From assembly GCA_015067245.1 (NCBI GenBank), contig SVMV01000002.1:1-50350 (forward strand): DNA of 50,350 nucleotides. The letters run 5' to 3'. Origin of the DNA: Oscillospiraceae bacterium (GTDB lineage: Bacteria > Bacillota > Clostridia > Oscillospirales > Ruminococcaceae). Within the stretch, counting starts at the first letter, position 1. Each line of letters starts with the position of its first letter. This document shows, in pieces, positions 23,588-32,733 of the stretch. The position numbers were made by a program, and so were the translations under genes. The notes under the pieces are model-generated. The model did not search any database, was not told the origin of the DNA, and was given only the letters and a program-made list of their open reading frames with translations.

Positions 23588-24874
23588 ATGCTTTCGGTTT
23601 TGCTTAAAGAGAAAATATTGAATGACGAATATGCTGAAATTTTTGCAGACCTGTATGGTAAAAATACAGCAAATGCGCAAAAAGAACGCTATGTAAAAGC
23701 TGTGGAAAAATTTGAAGAAATATACGGTACAGACAGAGATATTGCTGTTTATTCTGCTCCAGGAAGAACAGAAATATGTGGCAATCATACCGACCACAAC
23801 TGCGGATTAATTGTAGCAGCGGCAATAAGTGAAGATACCATTTGTGTGGCATCAAAAAATAGCGAAAATCTTGTAAAAATAGCGTCCGAAGGATACGCAG
23901 AAATGCAGCCGATAAATCTTGAAAAGCTGCGTGCAACAGTTTCTGACGAAGGAACAACAAGAGGGCTTGTCAAAGGTATCTGTGCAGGCACAATAAAATG
24001 GGGTGGACAGTGCAAAGGACTGGATTTATATATTACTTCTGATGTTCTGCAGGGCTCGGGTCTTTCTTCTTCTGCAGCATTTGAAAACTCAGTGGCTGCT
24101 GCGATTAACGGTGAATACAACGATAATAAGTTTACTGCGGTAGAACTGGCACTGATTTCTCAGTATGCAGAAAACGAGTATTATGCAAAGCCTTGCGGTG
24201 TTATGGACCAGACAACTTCTGCAGTTGGCGGCACAATATGTCTTGACCTTGAAGATGTTTTAAATCCTAAAGTTACACCATTGCCGCTGGACTTGGAAAA
24301 ATTTGGTCTTGTAATGTGTACAGTGGATTCAAATGCAAGTCATGACAATCTAACCGAAGAATACGCAAGCATGCCAAAAGAAATGAAGGATATTGCGCAG
24401 ATTTTCTGGAAAGACAGCCTGCGCAGACTTGATTTGCCAACCTATATAAATCATATTTCGTTCCTGCGTGATATGGTGGGAGACAGGGCAGTTTTGCGCG
24501 GTATGCATTTTTACATGGAATGTAAACGTGTTGAAGATTTATGCAAAGCTGTTGAAAATGGTGATAAAGATATGTTTGTCAGAAAAATTACCGAAAGCGG
24601 ACATTCATCCTACGAATATCTGCAGAATGCCTATGTTGCTTGTGAAGTAAAAAATCAGCCTATGGCAGTTGCATTGTCGGTTGCACAAAGCTTTTTGCAG
24701 GACATTGGAGGTGCATGGCGCTTGCAGGGCGGTGGCTTTGCAGGTGCAATACAGTGTTTTGTTCCAATTGAAAAGGTGGAAGAATTTAAAAAATATATGG
24801 AGATTGTTATGGGCGAAAACTGCTGCAAAACAATCCGACTGCGCAAAGAAGGCGCAATAAAAGTTATTGACTAA
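23588..24874 (+). CDS. galK: Galactokinase
   Basis: 428 residues; phosphorylates galactose at C1 (Leloir pathway). The GHMP kinase signature appears as PGRTEICGNHTDHNCG (about 58-73), the clostridial variant of GRxNLIGEHTDYNxG. The ATP loop is GSGLSSSAAFE near 158-168, and the catalytic Asp lies in CGVMDQ near 205-210. The C-terminal GGAWRLQGGGFAG motif near 377 completes the fold. GAAAGAGGT precedes the ATG. Downstream are transport-like and peptidase genes rather than galE or galT, which is unusual. A related sugar (for example N-acetylgalactosamine) cannot be excluded. Confidence 0.92.
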   Translation: MLSVLLKEKILNDEYAEIFADLYGKNTANAQKERYVKAVEKFEEIYGTDRDIAVYSAPGRTEICGNHTDHNCGLIVAAAISEDTICVASKNSENLVKIASEGYAEMQPINLEKLRATVSDEGTTRGLVKGICAGTIKWGGQCKGLDLYITSDVLQGSGLSSSAAFENSVAAAINGEYNDNKFTAVELALISQYAENEYYAKPCGVMDQTTSAVGGTICLDLEDVLNPKVTPLPLDLEKFGLVMCTVDSNASHDNLTEEYASMPKEMKDIAQIFWKDSLRRLDLPTYINHISFLRDMVGDRAVLRGMHFYMECKRVEDLCKAVENGDKDMFVRKITESGHSSYEYLQNAYVACEVKNQPMAVALSVAQSFLQDIGGAWRLQGGGFAGAIQCFVPIEKVEEFKKYMEIVMGENCCKTIRLRKEGAIKVID

Positions 24875-24897
24875 AAAATTTAGATAGGAGAAAAATC

Positions 24898-25644
24898 ATG
24901 GGTGATTATTTGTCACAGGTAAACGCAACAAGCTTTTATGTTATAGTTGCGGCAGTACTTGCATTTATCACAATTATGTGTGGATATATTGTTGTTAAAT
25001 GCTACAGAGCAGGTATAAAAATGGGCATGGACCCAGCTGCTCTTAAAAAAACAGTTACATCAAGTGCAACATTTACACTGTTGCCGTCCATCAGCATTCT
25101 GCTTGGTGTTATTGCTCTAAGCGGCACATTGGGTGTTCCGCTTTCCTGGCTGCGTCTTTCGGTTATAGGTTCTTTGCAATACGAACTTAATGTTGCCGAA
25201 ATTGCAGCACAGAGTGTTGGCCTTTCAGGGTTAAGACTGGAAGAAATGAGCATCCAGTCCTTTGTTACAATTGCGTTGGTTATGACAGTAGGTATTCTTG
25301 GCGGTCTGCTTTTCACACTGTTTTTCCTTAAAAAATATCTCAACAAAATCCGCAAAGCACCTAAAAAAGAAAACAGCGGCAAACCAGGCTTTGGCGCACA
25401 TGCAACAACAGCAATGTTTATCGGCCTTTGCGGTGCATATATCGGCGCATATATCGGTAAAGCAGTGCCAAGGGAAGGCAGCGATATAATGCCGCTGCTT
25501 GTGGCTATAGTGGCAGGCATTGCAATGGCAGGCTTTGAGTTTCTTATCCAGAAAAAAGGCAAACACGCACTGGAAAACTTCAGCCTTGCAGCAAGTATGC
25601 TTATAGCTATGGCAGCAGCTGTAGGCTTTGGATTTATCATTTAA
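24898..25644 (+). CDS. DUF5058 family membrane protein
   Basis: 248 residues, about six membrane helices. It matches DUF5058: an early YIVVKCYRAGIKMGMD, then SATFTLLPSISILLGVIALSGTLGVPLSWLRLSVIG near 52-87. No function is established, though the family is usually seen beside a second membrane protein and an M20 peptidase, as here. GATAGGAG lies 7 bases before the ATG, and the gene starts 23 bases after galK. Confidence 0.8.
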   Translation: MGDYLSQVNATSFYVIVAAVLAFITIMCGYIVVKCYRAGIKMGMDPAALKKTVTSSATFTLLPSISILLGVIALSGTLGVPLSWLRLSVIGSLQYELNVAEIAAQSVGLSGLRLEEMSIQSFVTIALVMTVGILGGLLFTLFFLKKYLNKIRKAPKKENSGKPGFGAHATTAMFIGLCGAYIGAYIGKAVPREGSDIMPLLVAIVAGIAMAGFEFLIQKKGKHALENFSLAASMLIAMAAAVGFGFII

Positions 25645-25658
25645 GGAGGTGCAGATTT

Positions 25659-26333
25659 ATGAACGAAAAAGAAAAATATATAGAAGATTTTAACAATGGT
25701 CTGCATCGTCTTGGCAGAACTTTGATGGTAACAACAATTATTCTGCTTATAGGTGTGCCATTTGTTTTTGGTGCAATTCACGGCGTTATGCCGGACGCAA
25801 AAGGTTTTATTGCAGGATATTTAAAAGTTGCAATGATTTATTTGCCTGTTTCCTTTGTGGAATTTTTGGTGTACGCACCAATGCTTGGGGTTGGCGGCAG
25901 TTACATTGCATTTATCACAGGTAATGTAACAAATATGAAGATTCCTTGTGCAATGAATGCTCAGGATATTGCAGGCACAAAACCTGGCAGTCCTGAAAAC
26001 GAAATTGTTACAACAATAAGCACAGCGGTAAGTGCTATTGTTACAACTTTGGTTATTGTTGCAGGTGTTGTGCTGCTTGTACCATTGCAGCCTGTGCTGC
26101 AGAACGAAGTGCTTCTGCCTGCATTCAACAATGTTGTTCCAGCACTTTTTGGCGCCCTTGGCCTTAAATATTTTGCAAAAGCACCTAAAGTTGCATTTAT
26201 TCCTGTTCTGCTTATGACTTTGCTGTGCATCTTTGTTCCGTCAATGATTAACCAGACAAGCGTACTTATGATTCCTTGCGGTGCGCTGGCATTGCTTATC
26301 GGCTTTATACTTTTCAAAAAAGATAAACTGTAA
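25659..26333 (+). CDS. Membrane protein partner of DUF5058
   Basis: 224 residues, five to six hydrophobic helices. Conserved-looking elements are LVYAPMLGVGGSYIAFITGNVTNMKIPCAMNAQ (about 68-100) and GTKPGSPENEIV near 105. I do not recognise a named domain. An AAGGAGGTG ribosome site precedes it, and the gene starts 14 bases after DUF5058. The two probably form one membrane complex, perhaps a transporter of the substrate or product of the M20 enzyme that follows. Confidence 0.7.
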   Translation: MNEKEKYIEDFNNGLHRLGRTLMVTTIILLIGVPFVFGAIHGVMPDAKGFIAGYLKVAMIYLPVSFVEFLVYAPMLGVGGSYIAFITGNVTNMKIPCAMNAQDIAGTKPGSPENEIVTTISTAVSAIVTTLVIVAGVVLLVPLQPVLQNEVLLPAFNNVVPALFGALGLKYFAKAPKVAFIPVLLMTLLCIFVPSMINQTSVLMIPCGALALLIGFILFKKDKL

Positions 26334-26349
26334 AAAAGGGGAGATAACA

Positions 26350-27783
26350 ATGAAAATTTTACTTGTAGTTCTGGCTGTGATAATTGTTGTTATAGCTGTT
26401 GTAATTCTGCGTACAGTAACATTGAAACCTACAGCAGCACTTGATGCAAAGGTAGAACTGGACACAACGCCCCGTGCAGATGAATACGGTGCAAAACTTG
26501 CCAAAATGGTGCAGAGAGAAACAATTTCTCATCGCGGCCAGACCGACCGTACAAAGTTTTTTGAATTACATAAAGATTTGGAAACAATGTTCCCAAATAT
26601 TCACCAAAAATGCGAGAAACATGTGTTTAACGGCAGTTTGCTTTTTAAATGGCAGGGTAAAGGCAATTCAAAACCTGTGCTGTTTATGAGTCACCACGAC
26701 GTAGTTGAAGCAACAGGCCAGTGGGAACACGAACCTTTCAGCGGTGATATAGATGAAACAGGCCGCATCTGGGGACGCGGCACAGTTGATACAAAGGCAA
26801 GCCTTTTCTGCATGCTTCAGGCAGTTGAAGAACTTATAGAAAGCGGTTTTGAGCCTGAATGTGATGTGTATATTGCTTCCAGCTGTACAGAAGAATGGTC
26901 TGGTGAAGGTGCACCTGCAACAGTGCAGTACCTTAAAGACAATGGCGTTGAACTTGCATATCTTATGGACGAAGGCGGTATGATTCTGGAAGAACCAGTT
27001 GGCGGCGTTAAAGGTATGTACGGTATGGTTGGCGTTGTGGAAAAAGGCTATGGCGATGTTAAATTTATAGCACGCAGCAATGGCGGCCATGCCTCAGCGC
27101 CAACAAAAAACACACCCCTTGTACGTCTTGGCAAATTTATGGCAGATGTGGAAAAAAATTATCCTTTCCGCAGCGAATTAAGCCCAACAGTACGCGAAAT
27201 GTTCCGTCGCATGACACCAAATATGTCCTTTGCAATGAAGATGATTTTTTCAAATCTCTGGCTGTTTGAAAAACTTCTTGTAAAGCTTTTGCCGTCCATA
27301 AGTGCACCTGCAGGGGCTATGACACGCACAACACTTGCCTTTACAACAGCAAAAGGATCTGGCGGATATAATGTTCTGCCACAGGAAGCTTATGTAACAG
27401 GCAATATGCGCTTTATTCCTCATCAGGATGCTGATGAAAGCATTAAGATTATCTCTGATTTTGCTAAAAAATATGACATTGAAAGCGAAGTTATCTATTA
27501 CGATAAATCCTGTCCTGTTGTTGATTACAACAGCAAACCATTCCATATGGTAGAAGAAGTGGCAGCAGAAGTATATCCTGGCATCCAGATTTGCCCATAT
27601 ACAATGACTGGCGGCACAGATGCAAAATTCTATCGTGATTTAACACCAAACGCATTGCGCTTTGCTCCGCTTTATATTGATAAACAGCAGTATGGCAGTA
27701 TCCATGCACTTAACGAAAATATATTTAAAGGTGCGCTCCCTTTGGCAGTTGATTTTTATAAATCAATGATAAAGAAAAGCTGA
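26350..27783 (+). CDS. Membrane-anchored M20-family metallopeptidase
   Basis: 477 residues from ATG 26350 (AAAGGGGAGA ribosome site); an upstream in-frame ATG lies inside the previous gene. An N-terminal helix (about 4-22) anchors it or acts as an uncleaved signal. The zinc site is intact: SHHDVV (H115, D117), WGRGTVDTKA (D147), catalytic/ligand E181-E182 in TEEWSGEG, and a late His in GSIHALNE near 460. The domain between 210 and 330 is the dimerisation lid. M20 enzymes cleave dipeptides, N-acyl amino acids or related amides. Substrate unknown. Last gene of the galK operon. Confidence 0.88.
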   Translation: MKILLVVLAVIIVVIAVVILRTVTLKPTAALDAKVELDTTPRADEYGAKLAKMVQRETISHRGQTDRTKFFELHKDLETMFPNIHQKCEKHVFNGSLLFKWQGKGNSKPVLFMSHHDVVEATGQWEHEPFSGDIDETGRIWGRGTVDTKASLFCMLQAVEELIESGFEPECDVYIASSCTEEWSGEGAPATVQYLKDNGVELAYLMDEGGMILEEPVGGVKGMYGMVGVVEKGYGDVKFIARSNGGHASAPTKNTPLVRLGKFMADVEKNYPFRSELSPTVREMFRRMTPNMSFAMKMIFSNLWLFEKLLVKLLPSISAPAGAMTRTTLAFTTAKGSGGYNVLPQEAYVTGNMRFIPHQDADESIKIISDFAKKYDIESEVIYYDKSCPVVDYNSKPFHMVEEVAAEVYPGIQICPYTMTGGTDAKFYRDLTPNALRFAPLYIDKQQYGSIHALNENIFKGALPLAVDFYKSMIKKS

Positions 27784-27800
27784 ATATAGCATTAAATAAA

Positions 27801-27836
27801 AAAACTGTACTCACTAGAATGTGGGTACAGTTTTTT
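27801..27836 (+). terminator. Terminator after the M20 peptidase gene
   Basis: A 14-bp stem (27801-27814 with 27821-27834, one G-T wobble), loop TAGAAT, then T residues. Confidence 0.8.
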
Positions 27837-27853
27837 GTTTGGGACAATTAGAT

Positions 27854-28084
27854 TTACAGTTTAAAATCTTCAGGTGAAAAATCTGGCAGTTTAGGTGTGC
27901 GTTTTGGTATGCGCTTGGTTGGACAATACAAAAATTTGTTGCATGAATAATAAGGTGATACAACACCTTTTTTGCTGCATAAAATCATCTGTCCGTCGCT
28001 TGCAGGACTGCCATGCTGGCAGTATGTGCATGCAGGTTCTATATTGTTGCCAAAAAGCTGTTTGGCTGGTTTAAAAATGCTCAT
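27854..28084 (-). CDS. Small cysteine-rich protein, likely zinc- or iron-binding
   Basis: 76 residues with five cysteines: CTYC near 19-22, one in ILCSKKGVV near 35, one in YSC near 48 and one in FLYCP near 54. The basic tail has PKRTPKLP. I recall similar short proteins in clostridial genomes as uncharacterised. The Cys pattern suggests a small zinc finger. It lies 26 bases downstream of the YlbJ-like gene on the same strand, so co-expression in sporulation is possible. A GAGGTGA ribosome site precedes it. Confidence 0.65.
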   Translation of the reverse strand: MSIFKPAKQLFGNNIEPACTYCQHGSPASDGQMILCSKKGVVSPYYSCNKFLYCPTKRIPKRTPKLPDFSPEDFKL

Positions 28085-28110
28085 AATTTCACCTCTGCAA
28101 AAAGTATATA

Positions 28111-29172
28111 TTATTTGCGCAAAATAGTAAATACCCCAATTTTTTTGTCAAAACATATTATAAAGCACATTGATAAAATCAGCATAAAAGCAGATATGTG
28201 CGGTGCATTCCAATACATATTTACGCTGATATCACTACTTGCATAAACGGCAAATGTTTGAGGAAAAAGATTAATTAAAATGCGAAGAATGAGTAGTGAC
28301 AATGGTATGTGAACAAGCTTTGACAGCCATAAAATTTTAAAACTTATTTTATTGTTTGATCCCGCAGATTTAAGTTGAAAAATAGTGCTTAAAGGGCAAA
28401 AACTGAGAATGGCGCATAAAATATACAGATTACTCCCAAGAGTATTAACTGCCATACTGCAGGCAGCTGTGACCTCAAATAATGCGGCTAAAGCAACTGA
28501 AATAAGTGTGTTATCTGTGTAAATCAATATAACTTTACACAATGAATATGTAAAAACAACTATTCCGCATATATTTAAAATTGAAATTACCGAGGTTTTT
28601 ATTGCATAGATAAAATCACAGCAGCCAGGGTCGTTTTCACCACAGCTATTATCTGTATATGGAAAAATAAAAGAAAATAAAAATGCAGTTATAAAACAGG
28701 AAATAAGTATGGCACAATACAGCATCACACCACTTGCAGTATGCCCAAGCATGCAGGTGCCCACAGCGGTTATAACAAAGGCTGGGGAGTTGTTGCTCAT
28801 AATTACAGAAAGTACGCCGAGCATATTTTTATTGCAGTTGGTTTCTCTGTTTATTTTATCCAGAAAAAATCCGCCAACGGCAAATCCGCTTAAAACGCTC
28901 AGTATGCAATAGGTGATTGTTTTTCTGTTTTTTATATTCAGCAGTCTGAACAAAGGAATAAACGGCAGACTTAAAAATTCAGTACATTTTAAACCAGATA
29001 AAAATGTTGCAAGCACCATAAAGATAAACAGGGAAGGAATAACTGTGTTATAACAAAGCTGCAATGCATCTTTTATATATACAGCAATGATTCCCGCGTT
29101 TTTAAAATATATAAAAATAACAAAAAGAATCAGCACATAATAAAATATATTTTTAAAAATTTTAATCTGCAT
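28111..29172 (-). CDS. YlbJ-like sporulation integral membrane protein
   Basis: 353 residues from ATG 29172, chosen because GAGGTGAT sits just before it; the in-frame ATG at 29187 has no site. Eight or so membrane helices. The nucleoside-recognition/YlbJ pattern is visible: IPSLFIFMVLATFLSG (near 45), SVLSGFAVGGFFLDK (near 94) and SNNSPAFVITAVGTCMLG (near 124-141). YlbJ is needed for spore cortex in Bacillus, under sigma-E control. The gene is divergent from yqfC/yqfD, also sporulation genes. It is shorter than B. subtilis YlbJ (about 400 residues), so homology is probable, not sure. Confidence 0.65.
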   Translation of the reverse strand: MQIKIFKNIFYYVLILFVIFIYFKNAGIIAVYIKDALQLCYNTVIPSLFIFMVLATFLSGLKCTEFLSLPFIPLFRLLNIKNRKTITYCILSVLSGFAVGGFFLDKINRETNCNKNMLGVLSVIMSNNSPAFVITAVGTCMLGHTASGVMLYCAILISCFITAFLFSFIFPYTDNSCGENDPGCCDFIYAIKTSVISILNICGIVVFTYSLCKVILIYTDNTLISVALAALFEVTAACSMAVNTLGSNLYILCAILSFCPLSTIFQLKSAGSNNKISFKILWLSKLVHIPLSLLILRILINLFPQTFAVYASSDISVNMYWNAPHISAFMLILSMCFIICFDKKIGVFTILRK

Positions 29173-29229
29173 ATCATCACCTCGCATATAAATATATATG
29201 TTACAAAAAACATTTTTAGGTGATACAGT

Positions 29230-29538
29230 ATGAGATTAAAGCCTGTCAAAGAAAAAATATCTATAAAAACAGTTATAAACGAAATGTTTTCAAAAACAGA
29301 CAAATCCAGTGCAGCTTCAATATGCATAGATGTAGACGGTGGAATAGTTCTTGAAAATTTTCGCAGGATAATCGACTACAAAAGCGACAGAGTGGCCATA
29401 GAGACAAGGTATAAGTTTGTGTATATATATGGCAGCAATCTTTCTATAACTTATTGCGACAAACATTTTGCATCGGCTTGCGGAGATATAGAAAAAATAG
29501 AAATTTTTTCAGGGAAGGAGCAAAAAAATGCTCGCTAA
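29230..29538 (+). CDS. yqfC: YqfC-like sporulation protein (YabP/YqfC family)
   Basis: 102 residues, mainly beta strands. It shows the family core DVDGGIVLENFRRIIDY...VAIETRYKFVYIYGSNLSITY. YqfC is a sigma-E-dependent sporulation protein of unknown activity. Its place immediately before yqfD and the phoH-era cluster matches Firmicutes gene order. The last 11 bases overlap yqfD. AGGTGAT precedes the ATG. I see no convincing sigma-E promoter in the 57 bases between it and the divergent ylbJ-like gene. Confidence 0.85.
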   Translation: MRLKPVKEKISIKTVINEMFSKTDKSSAASICIDVDGGIVLENFRRIIDYKSDRVAIETRYKFVYIYGSNLSITYCDKHFASACGDIEKIEIFSGKEQKNAR

Positions 29539-30661
29539 AATAAAAATAGAAATAATTTCTGGACTGTACGAAGATTTTATTAACTGTCTGGTAGAAAAAG
29601 AGATTTATATATCTTCAGTAATGTCAACAGATTTTGGTGTAACCTGTATATGCATGGCAAAAGATTATGCACATATTGCAAGACTGGCAAAAAAATTTCA
29701 GTGCAGAACTAAAATTTGTAAGAGAAAAGGTGTTTATTATTTATTTAAAGGCATAGTAAAGCGCAAAAGTGTTGCTGTTGCAGTGTGCTCGGTGTTTATA
29801 TATATTTTTTTGTTCACTAAACTTATATGGCGCATAGAAATAATATCCCCAAACCAGCAGATAAACCAATCGGTATATAATCTTTTGTACAACAATCAGG
29901 TGTATGCAGGGGCAGTGTTTTCACAGGAGAAAAATCAAAATATAATACAGCAGATTTTTATGAGTGTGGAAGATGTTGGATATGTAACACTGAATTTTTA
30001 TAAAGGTACACTTACCTGTAAAATAGATCCTGTACAGGAAAAAATGCTATATCTTGAAAAAGCATCAACAGGCAATATTGTTGCGTCACAGAATGGTGTA
30101 ATAGAAGATTTGCGTGTGTACAGTGGATTTTCTGATGTAAAAATAGGGCAAACTGTAGAAAAAGGGCAGATTCTGGTCAGCGCAACCTATATCGACCGTA
30201 ACGGAAAACTGCAGCAGGTTATGCCAAGAGCGTATATCAAGGCTCATTGTGTAAAAAAATACACAGCACAGATTGAAATGGAAAAAGAAATTTATCTGAG
30301 AACAGGCGAAAGCACAGAAGGTATTTTTTTAAAGGCTTTAGGCAAGGATATAACACTAAAAAGAGAAAATATATCGGACTACATAAATTATGACACTGAA
30401 AAATCCTTTAAATATATCAGCATATTGGGGTTTAAACTTCCTTTTACAGTTGAAAAAGCAATATATTACAAAAAAGAGGCAACTTATATAACCAAAGATG
30501 AACAAACAGCATACAGCGCCGCAAAAAACATTGTTGATACAATGATAAAAAATGATATATCTCTGGAAGAAACAGACTGGCAGGATTACAGCTATACTGT
30601 AATCGGTAATCAGCTTACAATAGAATGTACAGTTCAGGGACATTATGATATTACAAAATAA
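29528..30661 (+). CDS. yqfD: Sporulation protein YqfD
   Basis: 377 residues. A cytoplasmic N-terminus with KIEIISGLYEDFINCLVEKEIYI is followed by one membrane helix at about 79-99, then an outer domain with SQNGVIEDLRVYSGFSDVKIGQTVEKGQILVSA near 187-219, typical of YqfD. Needed for efficient sporulation in Bacillus (sigma-E regulon); exact role unknown. A strong AAGGAGC ribosome site lies inside the yqfC end. Confidence 0.88.
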   Translation: MLAKIKIEIISGLYEDFINCLVEKEIYISSVMSTDFGVTCICMAKDYAHIARLAKKFQCRTKICKRKGVYYLFKGIVKRKSVAVAVCSVFIYIFLFTKLIWRIEIISPNQQINQSVYNLLYNNQVYAGAVFSQEKNQNIIQQIFMSVEDVGYVTLNFYKGTLTCKIDPVQEKMLYLEKASTGNIVASQNGVIEDLRVYSGFSDVKIGQTVEKGQILVSATYIDRNGKLQQVMPRAYIKAHCVKKYTAQIEMEKEIYLRTGESTEGIFLKALGKDITLKRENISDYINYDTEKSFKYISILGFKLPFTVEKAIYYKKEATYITKDEQTAYSAAKNIVDTMIKNDISLEETDWQDYSYTVIGNQLTIECTVQGHYDITK

Positions 30662-30682
30662 TATTTATTATATATTTAATAA

Positions 30683-30711
30683 TTTACTTGTCATAAAAAT
30701 TATGCTATACT
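30683..30711 (+). promoter_or_regulatory. Promoter of the phoH-mutS2 cluster
   Basis: TTTACT (30683-30688), 17 bases, TATACT (30706-30711) preceded by TGC, an extended -10. It separates the vegetative genes from the sporulation pair yqfCD. Confidence 0.65.
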
Positions 30712-30749
30712 ATTAAATTGAAAAATTATGATTTACAAGAGGTATTGAT

Positions 30750-31757
30750 TTGGCAGAAAAAATTTTTGAAGCTTTAACGAACGATATCGCTTTGCTTATA
30801 AGCGGTCCTTTCAACAAAAATATTTATGATCTGGAAAAGGCATTTGGCGTATCAGTAATATGCCGTGGAACCGAGTTTAAAATTTCTGGTGAAACAGAAA
30901 ATGTTACCAAGGCAATAAATGCGCTCACTGCCATGACGCAGCTTCATTCTGAAGGTACAGCACTTGATGAACAGTCTATTCACTACTGCATAAATATGGC
31001 GCAGACAGGCGACCAGGATAAGCTGCGCAATATAAATACAGATCTGGTGATTTTAACAGCAAAAGGCAAGCCTATACGTTCCAAAACATTGGGGCAGGCA
31101 GAATACCTGCGTGCTATAAGCAAAAACAGTATAACCTTTGGCATCGGTCCTGCAGGCACAGGCAAAACTTATCTTGCAGTTGCAATGGCGGTTAAAGCGT
31201 TCAAATCGGGTCAGGTATCAAGAATCATACTTACACGTCCTGCAGTGGAAGCAGGTGAAAAGCTTGGTTTTCTTCCAGGGGATTTGCAGAACAAGGTTGA
31301 CCCATATCTGCGTCCGCTTTATGATGGTCTGTTTGATATGATAGGGCCAGAAACTTTCCAGAAACTTATGGAAAAAGGTGTTATTGAGGTTGCACCGCTG
31401 GCATATATGCGAGGGCGTACCCTGGATGACAGTTTTATAATTCTTGACGAAGCTCAGAACACAACAAAAGAACAGATGAAGATGTTTTTAACGCGTATGG
31501 GTAACGGCTCCAAAATTGTAGTAACAGGCGACGTTACACAGATTGACCTGCCTGCAGATAAAAAATCGGGCCTTAAAGATGCAATATCAATTCTCAAAGA
31601 CATAGAAGATATAGCAATTATCCGCCTGTCAGAAAAAGATGTTGTACGTCACAAACTTGTGCAGGATATTGTGCTTGCATACGAAAAAGCAAATAAAGAC
31701 AAACCAGCTCAGCGCACAAACACTAAGAGAGAAGGTAAAAATAAAAATGGCAAATAA
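30750..31757 (+). CDS. phoH: PhoH-like ATPase
   Basis: 335 residues from TTG 30750 (AAGAGGT 6 bases before). Walker A is GPAGTGKTYLA near 132-142, and Walker B/DEAQ appears as FIILDEAQN near 228-236, with VVTGDVTQID following. The N-terminal 100 residues carry a KH-like fold. PhoH/YbeZ-type proteins work in RNA metabolism with YbeY, whose gene overlaps this stop by 11 bases. The C-terminal tail is strongly basic. Confidence 0.92.
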   Translation: MAEKIFEALTNDIALLISGPFNKNIYDLEKAFGVSVICRGTEFKISGETENVTKAINALTAMTQLHSEGTALDEQSIHYCINMAQTGDQDKLRNINTDLVILTAKGKPIRSKTLGQAEYLRAISKNSITFGIGPAGTGKTYLAVAMAVKAFKSGQVSRIILTRPAVEAGEKLGFLPGDLQNKVDPYLRPLYDGLFDMIGPETFQKLMEKGVIEVAPLAYMRGRTLDDSFIILDEAQNTTKEQMKMFLTRMGNGSKIVVTGDVTQIDLPADKKSGLKDAISILKDIEDIAIIRLSEKDVVRHKLVQDIVLAYEKANKDKPAQRTNTKREGKNKNGK

Positions 31758-32253
31758 AGTTTTAATCACAAATACACAAAAAGCGGTGAAAGTGCCATCA
31801 GGCATAAAAATTCTTATCAGAAGAAGCTGCAATGCAGTACTTGCATTGGAAGGGTTTGAACAGCCTTGTGAAGTTTCAGTAACATTTGTGGATAACGAGC
31901 AGATTGCTCAGCTTAACGGTGAATACCGCAATAAACCACAGCCGACAGATGTTCTGTCTTTTCCTTTGGGTGAAGACGATACATACGATGTGGACCAGGA
32001 GACAGAGACACTGCTTTTGGGTGATATTGTTATATCGCTTGAAAAAGCTATGGAACAGGCCGATTTGTACGGCCATTCCCTGCAGAGAGAGGTTGCATTT
32101 TTAACAGTGCATTCAATGTATCATCTGCTTGGTTATGACCACGAAAACGGTGGCCTTGAAGCCATGAAAATGCGTGAAAAAGAAGAACAGGCTCTTGCAA
32201 AGCTTGGCTTGCAGCGCACAGTTTCCTACGGTGTTGAAATAGAGGAAGAATAA
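31747..32253 (+). CDS. ybeY: Endoribonuclease YbeY
   Basis: 168 residues from ATG 31747. Longer starts at 31639 lie within phoH and give a non-homologous leader. The zinc-binding signature HSMYHLLGYDH (near 120-130) matches H-x3-H-x5-H, and PTDVLSFPLG near 64-73 is the other conserved block. A metal-dependent RNase that matures the 3' end of 16S rRNA and takes part in ribosome quality control. Overlaps phoH by 11 bases. Confidence 0.94.
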   Translation: MANKVLITNTQKAVKVPSGIKILIRRSCNAVLALEGFEQPCEVSVTFVDNEQIAQLNGEYRNKPQPTDVLSFPLGEDDTYDVDQETETLLLGDIVISLEKAMEQADLYGHSLQREVAFLTVHSMYHLLGYDHENGGLEAMKMREKEEQALAKLGLQRTVSYGVEIEEE

Positions 32254-32260
32254 AACAGCT

Positions 32261-32722
32261 ATGATTGCAAAATTTTTAAAAAGTTTGGGATACGCTTTAA
32301 ACGGTATTCTGATAGGCATAAAAAACGAACGCAATGTACGCATAGATATTGTTGCGGCATTTTATGTGCTGGTTTTTTCAAAATTTTACGATTTTACACC
32401 TACTCAAAAGGTAGTGCTTGTGGTTATCTGTTTCAATGTTATTGCATTTGAACTTATGAATACAGCAGTAGAAAGAGCTGTGGACAAGCCCGATAAAGAA
32501 CATTATATGCAGGCAGGACAGGCCAAGGATACAGCGGCAGGCGGGGTACTGCTTGCAGCAGTCGGTGCGGCAGCTGCAGGAATTATGCTGTTCTGGGATG
32601 TGGAAGTATTTAAACAGATAATAAACTTTTTTATTTCATCCCCATTTATGCTGGTCGGTCTGCTTTTTACATTTGTTATGTCATATTTATTTATAATTCA
32701 CGACTATTCAGATAAAAAATAA
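32261..32722 (+). CDS. dgkA: Undecaprenol/diacylglycerol kinase (DgkA family)
   Basis: 153 residues, three membrane helices plus an extra one. The active-site ELMNTAVERAVDK (about 66-78) and AKDTAAGGVLLAA (about 87-99) are the family signatures. In Gram-positive bacteria this enzyme phosphorylates undecaprenol, recycling the wall lipid carrier. It is longer than usual (about 120-130) because of an added C-terminal hydrophobic hairpin (about 125-150). Lies between ybeY (7 bases) and era (11 bases). Confidence 0.9.
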   Translation: MIAKFLKSLGYALNGILIGIKNERNVRIDIVAAFYVLVFSKFYDFTPTQKVVLVVICFNVIAFELMNTAVERAVDKPDKEHYMQAGQAKDTAAGGVLLAAVGAAAAGIMLFWDVEVFKQIINFFISSPFMLVGLLFTFVMSYLFIIHDYSDKK

Positions 32723-32733
32723 AAGGAAAATTT

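Noticed and set aside
29173-29229. Inverted ATCACCT/AGGTGAT pair between ylbJ-like gene and yqfC
   Set aside because: Only 7 bases, fully explained by two divergent ribosome sites, unlike the 23-bp case at 48847.
31639-31746. N-terminal extension of ybeY
   Set aside because: Lies inside phoH in another frame and has no homology; start set at 31747.
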